Positions 33,504 through 44,491 of a stretch of DNA of 64,000 bases are shown one piece after another (the stretch's first letter is position 1; each line of letters opens with the position of its first letter). The DNA comes from Paracidovorax avenae ATCC 19860. Its GTDB lineage: Bacteria; Pseudomonadota; Gammaproteobacteria; Burkholderiales; Burkholderiaceae_C. Made by a program: the position numbers and the translations under genes. Under the pieces are notes generated by a model. The model was given only the letters and a program-made list of their open reading frames with translations, was not told the DNA's origin and did not search any database. The DNA lies in contig NC_015138.1 of the NCBI RefSeq assembly GCF_000176855.2, forward strand, positions 434,001-498,000, read 5' to 3'.

Positions 33504-33881
33504 ATGCTGTTGCATCGGATATTTCCAGACGAAGAGGGCGCCCCTGCCGGCGCCGCGTGTTCCAGTGCCCGCCGTGCGCGCCCCGCGGTGCCCGGCGTGG
33601 TCCTGCCCGTCCGAATGGCACGGGAGCCCGCACTGCGCGTGCGCCAGCGCCTGCATGCCGCGCTGGGGCCGCTGCTGGGCACCTACCGCCTGTCGGTGGA
33701 TGCCGTGCGGCCGGTGTGCACGGTCTATCTGCATCTGCGCGAGGCCGACATCGGCGAGTGCATGCACCGGCTCATGGCCGCCCTGCCGATGGCGGAATTC
33801 GGCCGGCTGGGCCGGGTGTCCCATGACGTTCTGCAGCCGGTGGAGCCGTCCCCGCACAAAGTATTGCGTGCCCATGCATGA
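33504..33881 (+). CDS. Hypothetical protein behind a kdp-type box (125 aa)
   Basis: I do not recognise this protein. The first 40 residues are low-complexity and alanine/arginine-rich. The rest (QRLHAALGPLLGTYRLSVDAV, CTVYLHL, ECMHRLMAALPM) suggests alternating helices and strands of a small globular domain, so translation might begin later, near codon 36. The ribosome-binding site is weak. Support for a real gene is positional: it follows kdpE in the same direction and has a KdpE-like box 72 bp upstream. Confidence 0.5.
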   Translation: MLLHRIFPDEEGAPAGAACSSARRARPAVPGVVLPVRMAREPALRVRQRLHAALGPLLGTYRLSVDAVRPVCTVYLHLREADIGECMHRLMAALPMAEFGRLGRVSHDVLQPVEPSPHKVLRAHA

Positions 33882-34000
33882 CATGCGTGCGCTGTGCAGG
33901 CCGGGATGACCATCCTCGCCTTTACAGCCGGAGCGTCTCTCGAGGGATGCGGCCAGCGCATGGAACGGCCCCCCGTACGCGATACCAGTTACCTACCAAG

Positions 34001-34028
34001 TTACGTCAATTGATAAATTATGTAAAAT
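34001..34028 (+). promoter_or_regulatory. Promoter of the midcut protein gene
   Basis: In a markedly AT-rich stretch, TTACGT (34001-34006) and TAAAAT (34023-34028) are 16 bp apart. The promoter lies about 30 bp before the GTG start. The remainder of the 178-bp gap after the preceding gene shows nothing further. Confidence 0.5.
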
Positions 34029-34059
34029 TTGTCTGTTTTTTTGATGTTCAGGAGATTGC

Positions 34060-34602
34060 GTGAAAATTGCGTCCATGGTCCGAGCTGGTGCGATTTCGTC
34101 CATCGGCTTCGCACTTGTCCAGAGTGCTCTCGCCCAGCAGGTCAACGTGCTGCCCATCCTCATTACGTACGGCCCGCCTGCTGCCACGCCCGTGCCAACC
34201 CTGTCGCAATGGGGTATCGCGCTGCTTTCCCTGGCACTGGGGCTGATGATTTACCGCAGCCTGCGCAAGGCCGGCAATGGCCGTCCCATCGCGGGCATGC
34301 TGCTGGCAGGAGCGCTCGCCCTTTCCATGGGTGGAGCCGGCGGCTGGATCGGGAAGTCTTTCGCGGCCCCCTCTGGCGTGCAATTGGCGCAGCCCGGTGG
34401 AGGGATCGTGGGTGTCGATGCGGGGCTCTTTACCGTTTCCAACACGAGTGGCGTGACGCAACAGATCACGAAGATCACTGTGCAGAATGGTTACACGCGG
34501 CTCTCCATCAACAATGGATTCCCGGCTGAATGCGTCGTGGGCACCATCCTGCCTGCCGGCGGCACGTGCTCTACCCATTACGACGCGCCTCCGCCTCCGT
34601 GA
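34060..34602 (+). CDS. Midcut-by-XrtH type exported protein with internal IPTL-like sorting signal (180 aa)
   Basis: The protein has a signal peptide (about 1-26, ending SALAQQ), then VPTLSQWG at residues 45-52. A hydrophobic helix (53-65) and a basic patch (RSLRKAGNGR) follow. This is the tripartite IPTL-CTERM sorting signal recognised by exosortase H, but it lies in the first third of the protein instead of at the end. A second hydrophobic segment (77-98) and a C-terminal domain with Cys158 and Cys170 follow. NCBI has described such proteins as 'midcut by XrtH' (recalled from memory). The start is a GTG preceded by AGGAG. Confidence 0.8.
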   Translation: MKIASMVRAGAISSIGFALVQSALAQQVNVLPILITYGPPAATPVPTLSQWGIALLSLALGLMIYRSLRKAGNGRPIAGMLLAGALALSMGGAGGWIGKSFAAPSGVQLAQPGGGIVGVDAGLFTVSNTSGVTQQITKITVQNGYTRLSINNGFPAECVVGTILPAGGTCSTHYDAPPPP

Positions 34603-34651
34603 TGGACGGCAGGCCTCGTGCCTGTGCCGGGATGCCGGCGGCGCGTTGAAA

Positions 34652-34686
34652 GGCTCTCGAGGTATCTCGAGGGCCTTTTTGCTTTT
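34652..34686. terminator. Bidirectional terminator between the midcut gene and lipA
   Basis: GGCTCTCGAG (34652-34661) pairs with CTCGAGGGCC (34666-34675) around GTAT, with five T residues then GCTTTT on the plus strand. It lies between convergent genes. The arm GGCCCTCGAGAT recurs at about 34689-34700, nearer the lipA end, which could form an alternative hairpin. Confidence 0.75.
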
Positions 34687-34716
34687 CAGGCCCTCGAGAT
34701 TTCCCGGTGCGCCTGG

Positions 34717-35697
34717 CTACACGCCTGCCGCGTGCGCCTGCTGGTCCGCGTGGTAGCTCGAGCGCACCATCGCGCCCACGGCGGCGTGGGTGAAGCCCAT
34801 CTTGTAGGCTTCCTCTTCGTACATCCTGAACGTGTCGGGGTGCACGTAGCGGCGCACCGGCAGGTGGCTGTTGGAGGGCGCGAGGTACTGGCCGATGGTC
34901 AGCATGTCGATGTCGTGCGCGCGCATGTCGCGCATCACCTGCAGGATCTCCTCGTCGGTCTCGCCCAGGCCCACCATGATGCCGCTCTTGGTCGGCACGC
35001 CGGGGTGCAGCGCCTTGAACTTCTTGAGCAGGTTCAGGCTGAACTGGTAGTCGGAGCCCGGGCGCGCTTCCTTGTAGAGGCGCGGCGCGGTTTCCAGGTT
35101 GTGGTTCATCACATCGGGCGGCGCGGCCTTGAGGATCTCCAGCGCACGGTCGTCACGGCCGCGGAAGTCGGGCACCAGGATCTCGATCTGCGTCTGGGGC
35201 GAGAGCGCGCGGATGTTCTGGATGCACTCCACGAAGTGGCCGCTGCCGCCGTCCCGCAGGTCGTCGCGGTCCACGCTGGTGATCACCACGTACTTCAGCT
35301 TGAGCGCGGCGATAGTGCGCGCCAGGTTCAGCGGTTCGTCCTTGTCCAGCGGGTCCGGCCGGCCGTGGCCGACGTCGCAGAACGGGCAGCGGCGCGTGCA
35401 CTTGTCGCCCATGATCATGAACGTGGCCGTGCCCTTGCCGAAGCATTCGCCGATGTTGGGGCAGGAGGCCTCCTCGCACACCGTGTGCAGCTTGTGCTCG
35501 CGCAGGATCTCCTTGATTTCGTAGAAGCGCGTGGTGGGCGAGCCTGCCTTGACGCGGATCCACTCGGGTTTCTTCAGCACCTCGCCCTGTTCCACCTTGA
35601 TGGGGATGCGCGAAAGCTTCGCGGCAGCCTTCTGCTTGGCGAGCGGGTTGTAGGCGACGGTGGATTGCGCTTCGCGCACGACTTCGGGAGTGCTCAT
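34717..35697 (-). CDS. lipA: Lipoyl synthase (326 aa)
   Basis: Radical-SAM enzyme inserting two sulfurs into octanoyl groups on E2 and H proteins. The auxiliary-cluster cysteines are in [14 protein letters not shown], the radical-SAM motif CTRRCPFCD follows, and the C-terminal serine motif RSSYHA is present. The start at 35697 gives the typical length; the longer frame overlaps lipB. It begins 14 bp after the lipB stop. Confidence 0.98.
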   Translation of the reverse strand: MSTPEVVREAQSTVAYNPLAKQKAAAKLSRIPIKVEQGEVLKKPEWIRVKAGSPTTRFYEIKEILREHKLHTVCEEASCPNIGECFGKGTATFMIMGDKCTRRCPFCDVGHGRPDPLDKDEPLNLARTIAALKLKYVVITSVDRDDLRDGGSGHFVECIQNIRALSPQTQIEILVPDFRGRDDRALEILKAAPPDVMNHNLETAPRLYKEARPGSDYQFSLNLLKKFKALHPGVPTKSGIMVGLGETDEEILQVMRDMRAHDIDMLTIGQYLAPSNSHLPVRRYVHPDTFRMYEEEAYKMGFTHAAVGAMVRSSYHADQQAHAAGV

Positions 35698-35711
35698 GGC
35701 TGGTGCTGAGG

Positions 35712-36404
35712 TCAGGGTGCGAGGCGGATGGCCAATTGGCTGGCCAGCACGGAAGCCGCTTCGTCCCAGGTGGTGTGCACGCCGATTGTAGAAAGGTCCA
35801 CGGTCGGCAGTCCTGCGTAGCCGCAAGGGTTGATGCGCGAGAAGGGTTCCAGGTCCATGTCCACGTTGAGCGCGACACCGTGGTAGGTGCAGTGGCGCGA
35901 GACCTTGATGCCGAGCGCGGCGATCTTGCCCAGGCCGGAAAAATCGGGGGCTGCCGCGGGTGCCGACGGATCGGCCTTCTGCGGGCGCTGGGGCAGCAGG
36001 GCATGGCTGCGCGGGTCGGCCAGGCGCACGTAGATGCCCGGCGCGCCGGCCACCCGGTGGCCCGTGATGCCGAAATGCGCGAGTGTGCGGATCGCGGCCT
36101 CTTCCACGCGGTGGACGTATTCCTTCACGTAGTAGCCGGCGCGCCGCAGGTCGACGAGCGGATAGGCCACCACCTGCCCGGGGCCGTGGAAGGTGACCTG
36201 CCCGCCGCGGTTGGTGGCGACCACGGGGATGTCGCCCGGGGCCAGCAGGTGGTCGTCACGGCCCGCGAGGCCCTGGGTGAAATGGGGTGCGTGCTCGCAC
36301 ACCCAGAGGGCATCGGGCGTGTCGCCGGTGCGCTGCGCGGTGAAGGCCTGCATGGCGTCCACGGTTTGGCGCAAGTCCACCCGCCCGAGCATCCGCACCT
36401 GCAT
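35712..36404 (-). CDS. lipB: Octanoyl-[ACP]:protein N-octanoyltransferase (230 aa)
   Basis: Transfers octanoate from acyl carrier protein to lipoyl domains. Motifs include [20 protein letters not shown] and [22 protein letters not shown], with the catalytic lysine in GIKVSRH and the acyl-accepting cysteine in INPCGY. An insertion of about 20 Pro/Ala-rich residues lies before the [11 protein letters not shown] segment. Part of the ybeD-lipB-lipA operon. Confidence 0.97.
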   Translation of the reverse strand: MQVRMLGRVDLRQTVDAMQAFTAQRTGDTPDALWVCEHAPHFTQGLAGRDDHLLAPGDIPVVATNRGGQVTFHGPGQVVAYPLVDLRRAGYYVKEYVHRVEEAAIRTLAHFGITGHRVAGAPGIYVRLADPRSHALLPQRPQKADPSAPAAAPDFSGLGKIAALGIKVSRHCTYHGVALNVDMDLEPFSRINPCGYAGLPTVDLSTIGVHTTWDEAASVLASQLAIRLAP

Positions 36405-36418
36405 CGCCGTGTCCTGGA

Positions 36419-36730
36419 TCAGAGCACCACCTTCACCATCGGGTGCGAGGAAAGCGCGCGGTACAGGTCGTCGAGTTGTTCGCGGCTGGTCGCCGTCACG
36501 GTGAGGGTCACGCCCAGGTAATTTCCCTCGCGGCTGTCACGCAACTCGATGGTGGAGGCGTCGAACGAGGGATCGAAGCGGCGGGCCACCTCGGTCAGCG
36601 CATGGACGAACCCGTCGGCCTTGCGGCCCATGACCTTGATGGGGAAGCGGGAGGGGTACTCGATGAGCGATTCCTTGCGCGGATCACCCTCGGATCCGAT
36701 CACCGGGGAAGGGGTGGGGGGCTGTGTCAT
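36419..36730 (-). CDS. YbeD-like DUF493 protein (103 aa)
   Basis: Small ferredoxin-like-fold protein of the UPF0250/DUF493 family, commonly found just upstream of lipB. Typical segments are [17 protein letters not shown] near residue 25 and the terminal [15 protein letters not shown] role in lipoate metabolism is suggested only by the constant gene neighbourhood. It ends 14 bp before lipB. Confidence 0.93.
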   Translation of the reverse strand: MTQPPTPSPVIGSEGDPRKESLIEYPSRFPIKVMGRKADGFVHALTEVARRFDPSFDASTIELRDSREGNYLGVTLTVTATSREQLDDLYRALSSHPMVKVVL

Positions 36731-36858
36731 GCGATGATTGTCGGCGAATCAGGGAAAGGCACCGGGGCGGCGATGCGCCATGCTGGTGCCTGCAAGAGGC
36801 CTGGTTCACCCATCGGGTGCACCGTTGCGCGCCGTTGTCGCACGCGCGCCCCAAGGCA

Positions 36859-36889
36859 TTGCAGGATGCAACGGGTTTTTACTTATAAT
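36859..36889 (+). promoter_or_regulatory. Promoter of the atp operon
   Basis: A perfect TATAAT -10 box at 36884-36889 lies 60 bp before the atpI start. The best -35 candidate is TTGCAG at 36859-36864, with a suboptimal 19-bp spacer. The divergent ybeD gene begins at 36730 on the other strand. Confidence 0.6.
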
Positions 36890-36949
36890 CAGGGGCTTTG
36901 TAAGAAGTTCCAGCCCGGATGCCGGGCGTCCAGCAGGCGTTGACCAACC

Positions 36950-37420
36950 ATGAAAACAGACGCTACGGACACTGGAACTGAGGTCGAGGATTCCGGTTTC
37001 AAGCCCCTTTCTGCAGCCGAGGCGCAGGAATGGCGGCAACGACATCCACCCATGTCCATCTGGCGCATCGTTGCGGGCCAGGCGGCGGTGGGGCTCGTTG
37101 CGGCCCTGGTGGCCTGGATGGTGACCGGACGCTCCCATGTCGCCTGGTCCACGGGTTATGGAGCGCTGGCGGTGGTCCTTCCCGCAGCGCTCTTCGCCCG
37201 GGGCATGGCGCGCAGGAGGTCTTCCGCCGGGGGCGCCCTGGCGGGCTTCTTCGGATGGGAGCTGGTCAAGATTGCTGTGACCGTCGCCATGCTGGCGGCG
37301 GCGCCCCGGCTGGTGCCGGGATTGAGCTGGCTGGCTCTGCTCGCCGGCATGGTGGTGACGATGAAAACGTACTGGATCGCGCTCATGGTGCGGTCCGGTG
37401 TCCGCAAACCGATTGATTGA
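36950..37420 (+). CDS. atpI: ATP synthase subunit I / AtpI-like assembly protein (156 aa)
   Basis: Four-helix membrane protein encoded ahead of ATP synthase genes; AtpI assists assembly of the c-ring. Membrane segments start near RIVAGQAAVGLVAALVAWM and end with LALLAGMVVTMKTYWIALMV. The 35-residue N-terminal extension is polar. It starts the atp operon, 15 bp before atpB. No Shine-Dalgarno sequence is obvious. Confidence 0.88.
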   Translation: MKTDATDTGTEVEDSGFKPLSAAEAQEWRQRHPPMSIWRIVAGQAAVGLVAALVAWMVTGRSHVAWSTGYGALAVVLPAALFARGMARRRSSAGGALAGFFGWELVKIAVTVAMLAAAPRLVPGLSWLALLAGMVVTMKTYWIALMVRSGVRKPID

Positions 37421-37435
37421 GAGAAGAGTTGTCCG

Positions 37436-38314
37436 ATGGCCGCAGAAGCGCATGCCCCGACTGCCAGTGAATACATCGTTCACCACTTGCAGCATCTTCA
37501 GAACATCAAGCAGAAGTCCATCGTCGATTTCTCCGTGGTGAACTACGACTCCGTCATCGTGGGCCTGGTGCTCGGCGCCATCGCCCTGTTCACCTTCTGG
37601 ATCTGCGCCCGCAAGGCGACTTCCGGCGTGCCGGGCCGCTTCCAGGCCGCCGTCGAGATCCTCGTCGAGATGGTGGACAACCAGGCCAAGGCCAACATCC
37701 ACAACGCCGAGAGCCGCAAGTTCATCGCGCCCCTGGCCCTCACCGTGTTCGTGTGGATCTTCCTCATGAACGCGATGGACATGCTGCCCGTGGACCTGCT
37801 GCCCGCCATCTGGGCCCAGATCTACGGCGCCGCGGGCCATGATCCGCACCACGCCTACCTGCGCGTCGTGCCCACGGCCGACCTCTCCACCACGCTGGGC
37901 CTGTCCACGGCCGTGCTGATCCTCTGCCTGTACTACAGCGTGAAGATCAAGGGCCTCGGCGGCTGGGCGCACGAACTCGTGACCGCTCCGTTCGGCACGA
38001 GCAAGAATCCCGTCTTCGCCCTGATCCTGGGCGTGGTCAATCTGCTGATGCAGATCATCGAATACGTTGCCAAGACCGTGTCGCATGGCATGCGGCTGTT
38101 CGGCAACATGTACGCTGGTGAGTTGGTGTTCATGCTGATCGCCCTGATGGGCGGCGCGGCAGCCATGTCGCTTTCCGGTGTGTTGCTCCCCGTGGGGCAC
38201 ATCATTGCGGGCTCTATCTGGGCGATCTTCCACATCCTGGTGATCACCCTGCAGGCCTTCATTTTCATGATGCTGGCGCTGATCTACCTCGGCCAGGCGC
38301 ATGACGCTCACTGA
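37436..38314 (+). CDS. atpB: ATP synthase F0 subunit a (292 aa)
   Basis: Stator channel subunit providing proton half-channels next to the c-ring. The essential arginine lies in the KTVSHGMRLFGNMYAGEL helix. Also visible is MNAMDMLPVDLLP. Length is normal for betaproteobacteria. Confidence 0.98.
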   Translation: MAAEAHAPTASEYIVHHLQHLQNIKQKSIVDFSVVNYDSVIVGLVLGAIALFTFWICARKATSGVPGRFQAAVEILVEMVDNQAKANIHNAESRKFIAPLALTVFVWIFLMNAMDMLPVDLLPAIWAQIYGAAGHDPHHAYLRVVPTADLSTTLGLSTAVLILCLYYSVKIKGLGGWAHELVTAPFGTSKNPVFALILGVVNLLMQIIEYVAKTVSHGMRLFGNMYAGELVFMLIALMGGAAAMSLSGVLLPVGHIIAGSIWAIFHILVITLQAFIFMMLALIYLGQAHDAH

Positions 38315-38617
<303 letters not shown>

Positions 38618-38651
38618 TTCCCGACCAACGCCCAACTAGAAAGGTGTTGCC

Positions 38652-39122
38652 GTGAGTATCAACGCGACCCTGTTCGTTCAGGCCATCGTCTTCCTGATCC
38701 TGGTGCTGTTCACGATGAAGTTCGTGTGGCCCCCGATCGCGAAGGCGCTGGATGAGCGAGCCCAGAAAATCGCCGAAGGCCTCGCTGCTGCCGACCGCGC
38801 CAAGTCCGAACTCGTCGCCGTGAACCAGCGCGTCGAGACGGAACTCGCGCAGACGCGCAACGAGACGGCATCGCGTCTTGCGGACGCCGAGCGCCGTGCC
38901 CAGGCCATCATCGAAGAGGCCAAGGCCCGTGCGGCCGAGGAAGGCAACAAGATCGTCGCCGCTGCCCGCGCCGAGGCCGAGCAGCAGTCGATCCAGGCCC
39001 GCGAAGCCCTGCGCGAGCAGGTGGCCGCGCTGGCCGTCAAGGGTGCCGAGCAGATTCTCCGCAAGGAGGTCAATGCCGGCGTCCACGCCGATCTGCTGAA
39101 CCGGCTCAAGACCGAGCTGTAA
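38652..39122 (+). CDS. atpF: ATP synthase F0 subunit b (156 aa)
   Basis: Peripheral stalk. One N-terminal membrane helix (about residues 5-25) is followed by a long charged coiled coil. It starts with GTG, preceded by AAAGGTGTTGCC. Confidence 0.97.
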   Translation: MSINATLFVQAIVFLILVLFTMKFVWPPIAKALDERAQKIAEGLAAADRAKSELVAVNQRVETELAQTRNETASRLADAERRAQAIIEEAKARAAEEGNKIVAAARAEAEQQSIQAREALREQVAALAVKGAEQILRKEVNAGVHADLLNRLKTEL

Positions 39123-39137
39123 GTAAGGGACGCAACC

Positions 39138-39680
39138 ATGGCTGAACTCGCCACCATTGCCCGCCCTTACGCGGAAGCCCTGTTCAAGGCCTGCGCAGCC
39201 CAGCCGGGCGCCGACCTGGGCAGCACCGTCGCCTGGGTGGACGAACTGGCGGCGATCGCTGCCGACCCGCAGGTGCGGCAGCTGGCCGACAACCCCAAGA
39301 TCGAGCCCGGACAGCTGTTCGACCTGATCGCCGGGGTGGTGCGCGCGCCGCTCTCCGATGCGGCCCGCAACTTCCTGCGCGTGCTCATCGACAACGGCCG
39401 CCTCGAAGCGCTGCCCGAGGTGGCTGCGCAGTTCCGTGCCCTGGTCAACCGCCAGAGCGGCTCGTCCGACGCGGTGGTCCACAGCGCGTTCCCGATCGAT
39501 GCCGCCGCGCTGGCGGAACTCGGTGCCTCGCTGGAGAAGCGCTTCGGCCGCAAGCTGAACCTCACCGTGCAGCTCGACGAGTCGCTGATCGGCGGCGTGC
39601 GCGTGGCCGTGGGCGACGAGGTGCTCGACACCTCCGTCAAGGCCCGTCTGGAACAAATGAAAGCGGCCCTCGTCGCGTAA
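39138..39680 (+). CDS. atpH: ATP synthase F1 subunit delta (180 aa)
   Basis: Links the peripheral stalk to the top of the alpha3beta3 head. Begins [16 protein letters not shown], ends with the conserved [24 protein letters not shown] segment ([15 protein letters not shown]). It begins 15 bp after atpF. Confidence 0.97.
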   Translation: MAELATIARPYAEALFKACAAQPGADLGSTVAWVDELAAIAADPQVRQLADNPKIEPGQLFDLIAGVVRAPLSDAARNFLRVLIDNGRLEALPEVAAQFRALVNRQSGSSDAVVHSAFPIDAAALAELGASLEKRFGRKLNLTVQLDESLIGGVRVAVGDEVLDTSVKARLEQMKAALVA

Positions 39681-39722
39681 GCGCCCGAGGTTTCGGCTAA
39701 CCCAAGAAAGAAGGAAAGAGTC

Positions 39723-41282
39723 ATGCAACTCAATCCCGCAGAGATTTCTGAACTGATCAAGAGCCGCATCGAAGGTCTGGCAGCCAGCAGCGACATCCGC
39801 AACCAGGGCACCGTGGTGTCCGTGACCGACGGTATCGTGCGCGTCCATGGCCTGTCGGACGTGATGCAGGGCGAAATGCTCGAATTCCCGGCCACCCAGG
39901 ACGGCCAGCCTTCCTACGGCCTGGCACTGAACCTCGAGCGCGACTCCGTCGGCGCCGTGATTCTGGGCGAGTACGAGCACATTTCCGAAGGCGACACCGT
40001 GAAGTGCACGGGCCGCATCCTGGAAGTGCCCGTGGGCCCCGAACTGGTCGGCCGCGTGGTGAACGCCCTGGGCCAGCCCATCGACGGCAAGGGCCCGATC
40101 AACGCCAAGCTGACGGACGTGATCGAGAAGGTCGCTCCCGGCGTGATCGCGCGCCAGTCCGTGGACCAGCCGCTGCAGACCGGCATCAAGTCCATCGACG
40201 CCATGGTGCCCGTGGGCCGTGGCCAGCGCGAGCTGATCATCGGTGACCGCCAGACCGGCAAGACCGCCGTGGCCATCGACGCCATCATCGCCCAGAAGGG
40301 CCAGGGCGTGACGTGTATCTACGTCGCGATCGGCCAGAAGGCTTCGTCGATCAAGAACGTGGTGCGCGCCCTGGAACAGGCCGGCGCCATGGAATACACG
40401 ATCGTGGTGGCGGCATCCGCTTCCGAGTCGGCTGCCATGCAGTACGTGTCGGCCTACTCCGGCTGCACGATGGGCGAGTACTTCCGCGATCGCGGCGAAG
40501 ACGCCCTGATCGTCTATGACGACCTGTCCAAGCAGGCCGTGGCCTACCGCCAGGTCTCGCTGCTGCTGCGCCGCCCGCCGGGCCGCGAAGCCTACCCCGG
40601 CGACGTGTTCTATCTCCACAGCCGCCTGCTGGAGCGCGCAGCCCGCGTGAATGCCGACTACGTCGAAGCTTTCACCAAGGGTGAAGTCAAGGGCAAGACC
40701 GGTTCGCTGACGGCCCTGCCGATCATCGAAACGCAGGCCGGCGACGTGTCCGCCTTCGTTCCGACCAACGTGATCTCGATCACGGACGGCCAGATCTTCC
40801 TGGAAACCAGCCTGTTCAACGCCGGTATCCGCCCCGCCATCAACGCCGGTATCTCCGTGTCCCGCGTGGGTGGTGCTGCCCAGACCAAGATCATCAAGGG
40901 CCTGTCCGGCGGTATCCGTACCGACCTGGCGCAGTACCGTGAGCTGGCTGCGTTCGCGCAGTTCGCTTCCGACCTGGACGAAGCCACCCGCAAGCAGCTC
41001 GACCGCGGTGCCCGCGTGACCGAACTGCTCAAGCAGGCGCAGTACAGCCCCCTGCCCATCTCGCTGATGGGTGCGACGCTGTTCGCGGTGAACAAGGGCT
41101 TCATGGACGACGTGGACGTGAAGAAGGTGCTCGCCTTCGAATCCGGCCTGCACCAGTTCCTCAAGACCAGCCACGGCGCCCTGCTGGAGCGCCTGGAGAA
41201 GAACCGTGCCTTCGACAAGGAAGGCAAGGACGAGGCCGAACTGACGCAAGCCATCACGGCCTTCAAGAAGTCGTTCGCTTAA
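39723..41282 (+). CDS. atpA: ATP synthase F1 subunit alpha (519 aa)
   Basis: Non-catalytic nucleotide-binding subunit. Walker A is [11 protein letters not shown]. The catalytic arginine motif lies in [11 protein letters not shown]. Length and N-terminal delta-binding helix are normal. Confidence 0.99.
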   Translation: MQLNPAEISELIKSRIEGLAASSDIRNQGTVVSVTDGIVRVHGLSDVMQGEMLEFPATQDGQPSYGLALNLERDSVGAVILGEYEHISEGDTVKCTGRILEVPVGPELVGRVVNALGQPIDGKGPINAKLTDVIEKVAPGVIARQSVDQPLQTGIKSIDAMVPVGRGQRELIIGDRQTGKTAVAIDAIIAQKGQGVTCIYVAIGQKASSIKNVVRALEQAGAMEYTIVVAASASESAAMQYVSAYSGCTMGEYFRDRGEDALIVYDDLSKQAVAYRQVSLLLRRPPGREAYPGDVFYLHSRLLERAARVNADYVEAFTKGEVKGKTGSLTALPIIETQAGDVSAFVPTNVISITDGQIFLETSLFNAGIRPAINAGISVSRVGGAAQTKIIKGLSGGIRTDLAQYRELAAFAQFASDLDEATRKQLDRGARVTELLKQAQYSPLPISLMGATLFAVNKGFMDDVDVKKVLAFESGLHQFLKTSHGALLERLEKNRAFDKEGKDEAELTQAITAFKKSFA

Positions 41283-41300
41283 ACCGGACGAGGACCCATC

Positions 41301-42167
41301 ATGGCAGCAGGCAAGGAAATACGCGGCAAGATCAAATCGGTGGAGAACACCAAGAAGATCACCAAGGCCATGGAAATGGTGGCCGCGTCCAAGATGCGCA
41401 AGGCGCAGGACCGCATGCGTGCCGCACGGCCTTACAGCGAGAAGATCCGCAACATCGCGGCGAACCTCGGCCAGGCCAATCCCGAGTACGTGCATCCCTT
41501 CATGAAGTCGAACGACGCCAAGACGGCCGGCTTCATCGTGGTGACGACGGACAAGGGCCTGTGCGGCGGCATGAACACCAACGTGCTGCGCGCCGTGACG
41601 GCCAAGCTGCGCGAACTGCAGTCGCAGGGCGTGTCCACGCAGGCCGTCGCGATCGGCAACAAGGGTCTGGGCTTCCTGAACCGCGTCGGCGCCCAGGTGG
41701 TGTCGCATGCGACCGGCCTGGGGGACACCCCCCACCTGGACAAGCTGATCGGCCCCGTGAAGGTGCTGCTCGACGCCTATGCCGAAGGCAAGATCAACGG
41801 CGTGTACCTCGCGTACACGAAGTTCATCAACACCATGAAGCAGGAATCGGTCGTCGAGCAGCTGCTGCCGCTCTCTTCCGAGAAGATGCAGGCCGAGAAG
41901 ACCGAGCATGGCTGGGATTACATCTACGAGCCCGATGCCCAGAGCGTCGTCGACGACCTGCTCGTGCGTTACGTGGAGTCCCTGATCTACCAGGCCGTGG
42001 CCGAGAACATGGCGTCCGAGCAGTCGGCGCGCATGGTGGCCATGAAGGCCGCCACGGACAACGCGGGCAACGTCATCGGCGAACTCAAGCTGGTCTACAA
42101 CAAGACGCGCCAGGCCGCGATCACGAAGGAACTTTCGGAGATCGTCGCGGGTGCCGCGGCAGTTTAA
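41301..42167 (+). CDS. atpG: ATP synthase F1 subunit gamma (288 aa)
   Basis: Central rotor shaft. N-terminal helix [20 protein letters not shown] and C-terminal helix [20 protein letters not shown] form the coiled coil. DKGLCGGMN is conserved. It begins 18 bp after atpA. Confidence 0.98.
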   Translation: MAAGKEIRGKIKSVENTKKITKAMEMVAASKMRKAQDRMRAARPYSEKIRNIAANLGQANPEYVHPFMKSNDAKTAGFIVVTTDKGLCGGMNTNVLRAVTAKLRELQSQGVSTQAVAIGNKGLGFLNRVGAQVVSHATGLGDTPHLDKLIGPVKVLLDAYAEGKINGVYLAYTKFINTMKQESVVEQLLPLSSEKMQAEKTEHGWDYIYEPDAQSVVDDLLVRYVESLIYQAVAENMASEQSARMVAMKAATDNAGNVIGELKLVYNKTRQAAITKELSEIVAGAAAV

Positions 42168-43616
<1,449 letters not shown>

Positions 43617-43624
43617 AGCTGCGT

Positions 43625-43703
43625 AATCGGCCACCTCGCGTCGTTGGCGTGCTCAATGTGCTCGATGCACATTTCCGCGCGCCGCCTAGCGATGCGGCCG
43701 ATT
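43625..43703 (+). other. Large imperfect stem-loop in the atpD-atpC gap
   Basis: AATCGGCC (43625-43632) is perfectly complementary to GGCCGATT (43696-43703), and the arms continue imperfectly inward (CnTCGC pairs). At the apex AATGTGC (43655-43661) pairs with GCACATT (43667-43673) around TCGAT. The whole 79-bp element could form one long hairpin in the mRNA, ending 34 bp before atpC. There is no T-tract. Confidence 0.6.
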
Positions 43704-43737
43704 CCTTGCTTTCCCCCGACTTTTGGAAGGAAAACCC

Positions 43738-44154
43738 ATGAACACCATCCACGTCGATGTGGTCAGCGCCGAAGAGTCCATCTTCTCGGGTGAGGCGCGC
43801 TTCGTCGCGCTGCCCGGCGAGGCCGGCGAGCTCGGCATCTACCCGCGCCACACGCCGCTGATCACCCGCATCAAGCCGGGATCGGTGCGCATCGAGACGG
43901 CCGACGGCGGCGAAGAGTTCGTCTTCGTGGCCGGTGGCATCCTCGAGGTGCAGCCCGAGCGTGTGACCGTGCTGTCCGACACCGCCATCCGCGGCAGGGA
44001 CCTGGACGACGAGAAGGCCAACGCCGCCCGGGCCGCCGCCGAGGAAGCGCTGAAGAACGCCAAGAGCGACGTCGATTTCGCACGCGCGCAGTCCGAGCTG
44101 GCCGTGATGGCCGCCCAGATCGCCGCGCTGCGCAAGTTCCGCCAGAAGCGTTGA
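43738..44154 (+). CDS. atpC: ATP synthase F1 subunit epsilon (138 aa)
   Basis: Rotor subunit and intrinsic inhibitor. The N-terminal beta sandwich contains [25 protein letters not shown] sequence ([12 protein letters not shown]), followed by a two-helix C-terminal domain. The start at 43738 follows GGAAGGAAAACCC and gives the normal length. Last gene of the operon. Confidence 0.98.
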   Translation: MNTIHVDVVSAEESIFSGEARFVALPGEAGELGIYPRHTPLITRIKPGSVRIETADGGEEFVFVAGGILEVQPERVTVLSDTAIRGRDLDDEKANAARAAAEEALKNAKSDVDFARAQSELAVMAAQIAALRKFRQKR

Positions 44155-44195
44155 ATCCGGCGGGGCCGTGACGGCCTTTCGCACTCCCCATCCAG

Positions 44196-44222
44196 GCCGC
44201 CCTGCAGGGCGGCTTTTTCTTT
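44196..44222 (+). terminator. Rho-independent terminator of the atp operon
   Basis: A GC-rich palindrome GCCGCCCTGCAGGGCGGC (44196-44213) is followed by a T-tract interrupted by a C. The rest of the 337-bp gap to the next gene (44223-44491) shows no convincing gene or other element. Confidence 0.9.
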
Positions 44223-44491
44223 TTCCGGGCCCCCCGGGCCATGGTTCTGATGAACCGGGCCGGAACGGCAAGGGCCCGCGCGTTTCGGCTGCCGGAAACC
44301 GGGCCGTGGGGTAGGCGTGCTCCGACAACGGCATGCGGCGGGCTGTACGGGAGAGGCCGCGGGACGGGCGCTAGCATTCCTCATGCAAGCGCACACCAGG
44401 GCTTTCTTCCTTCTACGTACGTCGCATTGGGCGGCGGGGTCAGCGGGGCGGCGGGTTGGCGCTTTCCTCCATTCCATGGAAGGGCTCCCGC

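Noticed and set aside
33414..33884. A 156-codon minus-strand frame opposite the gene at 33504-33881
   Set aside because: It would overlap the kdp-type box and lacks a start signal; the plus-strand frame has better context, although neither is certain.
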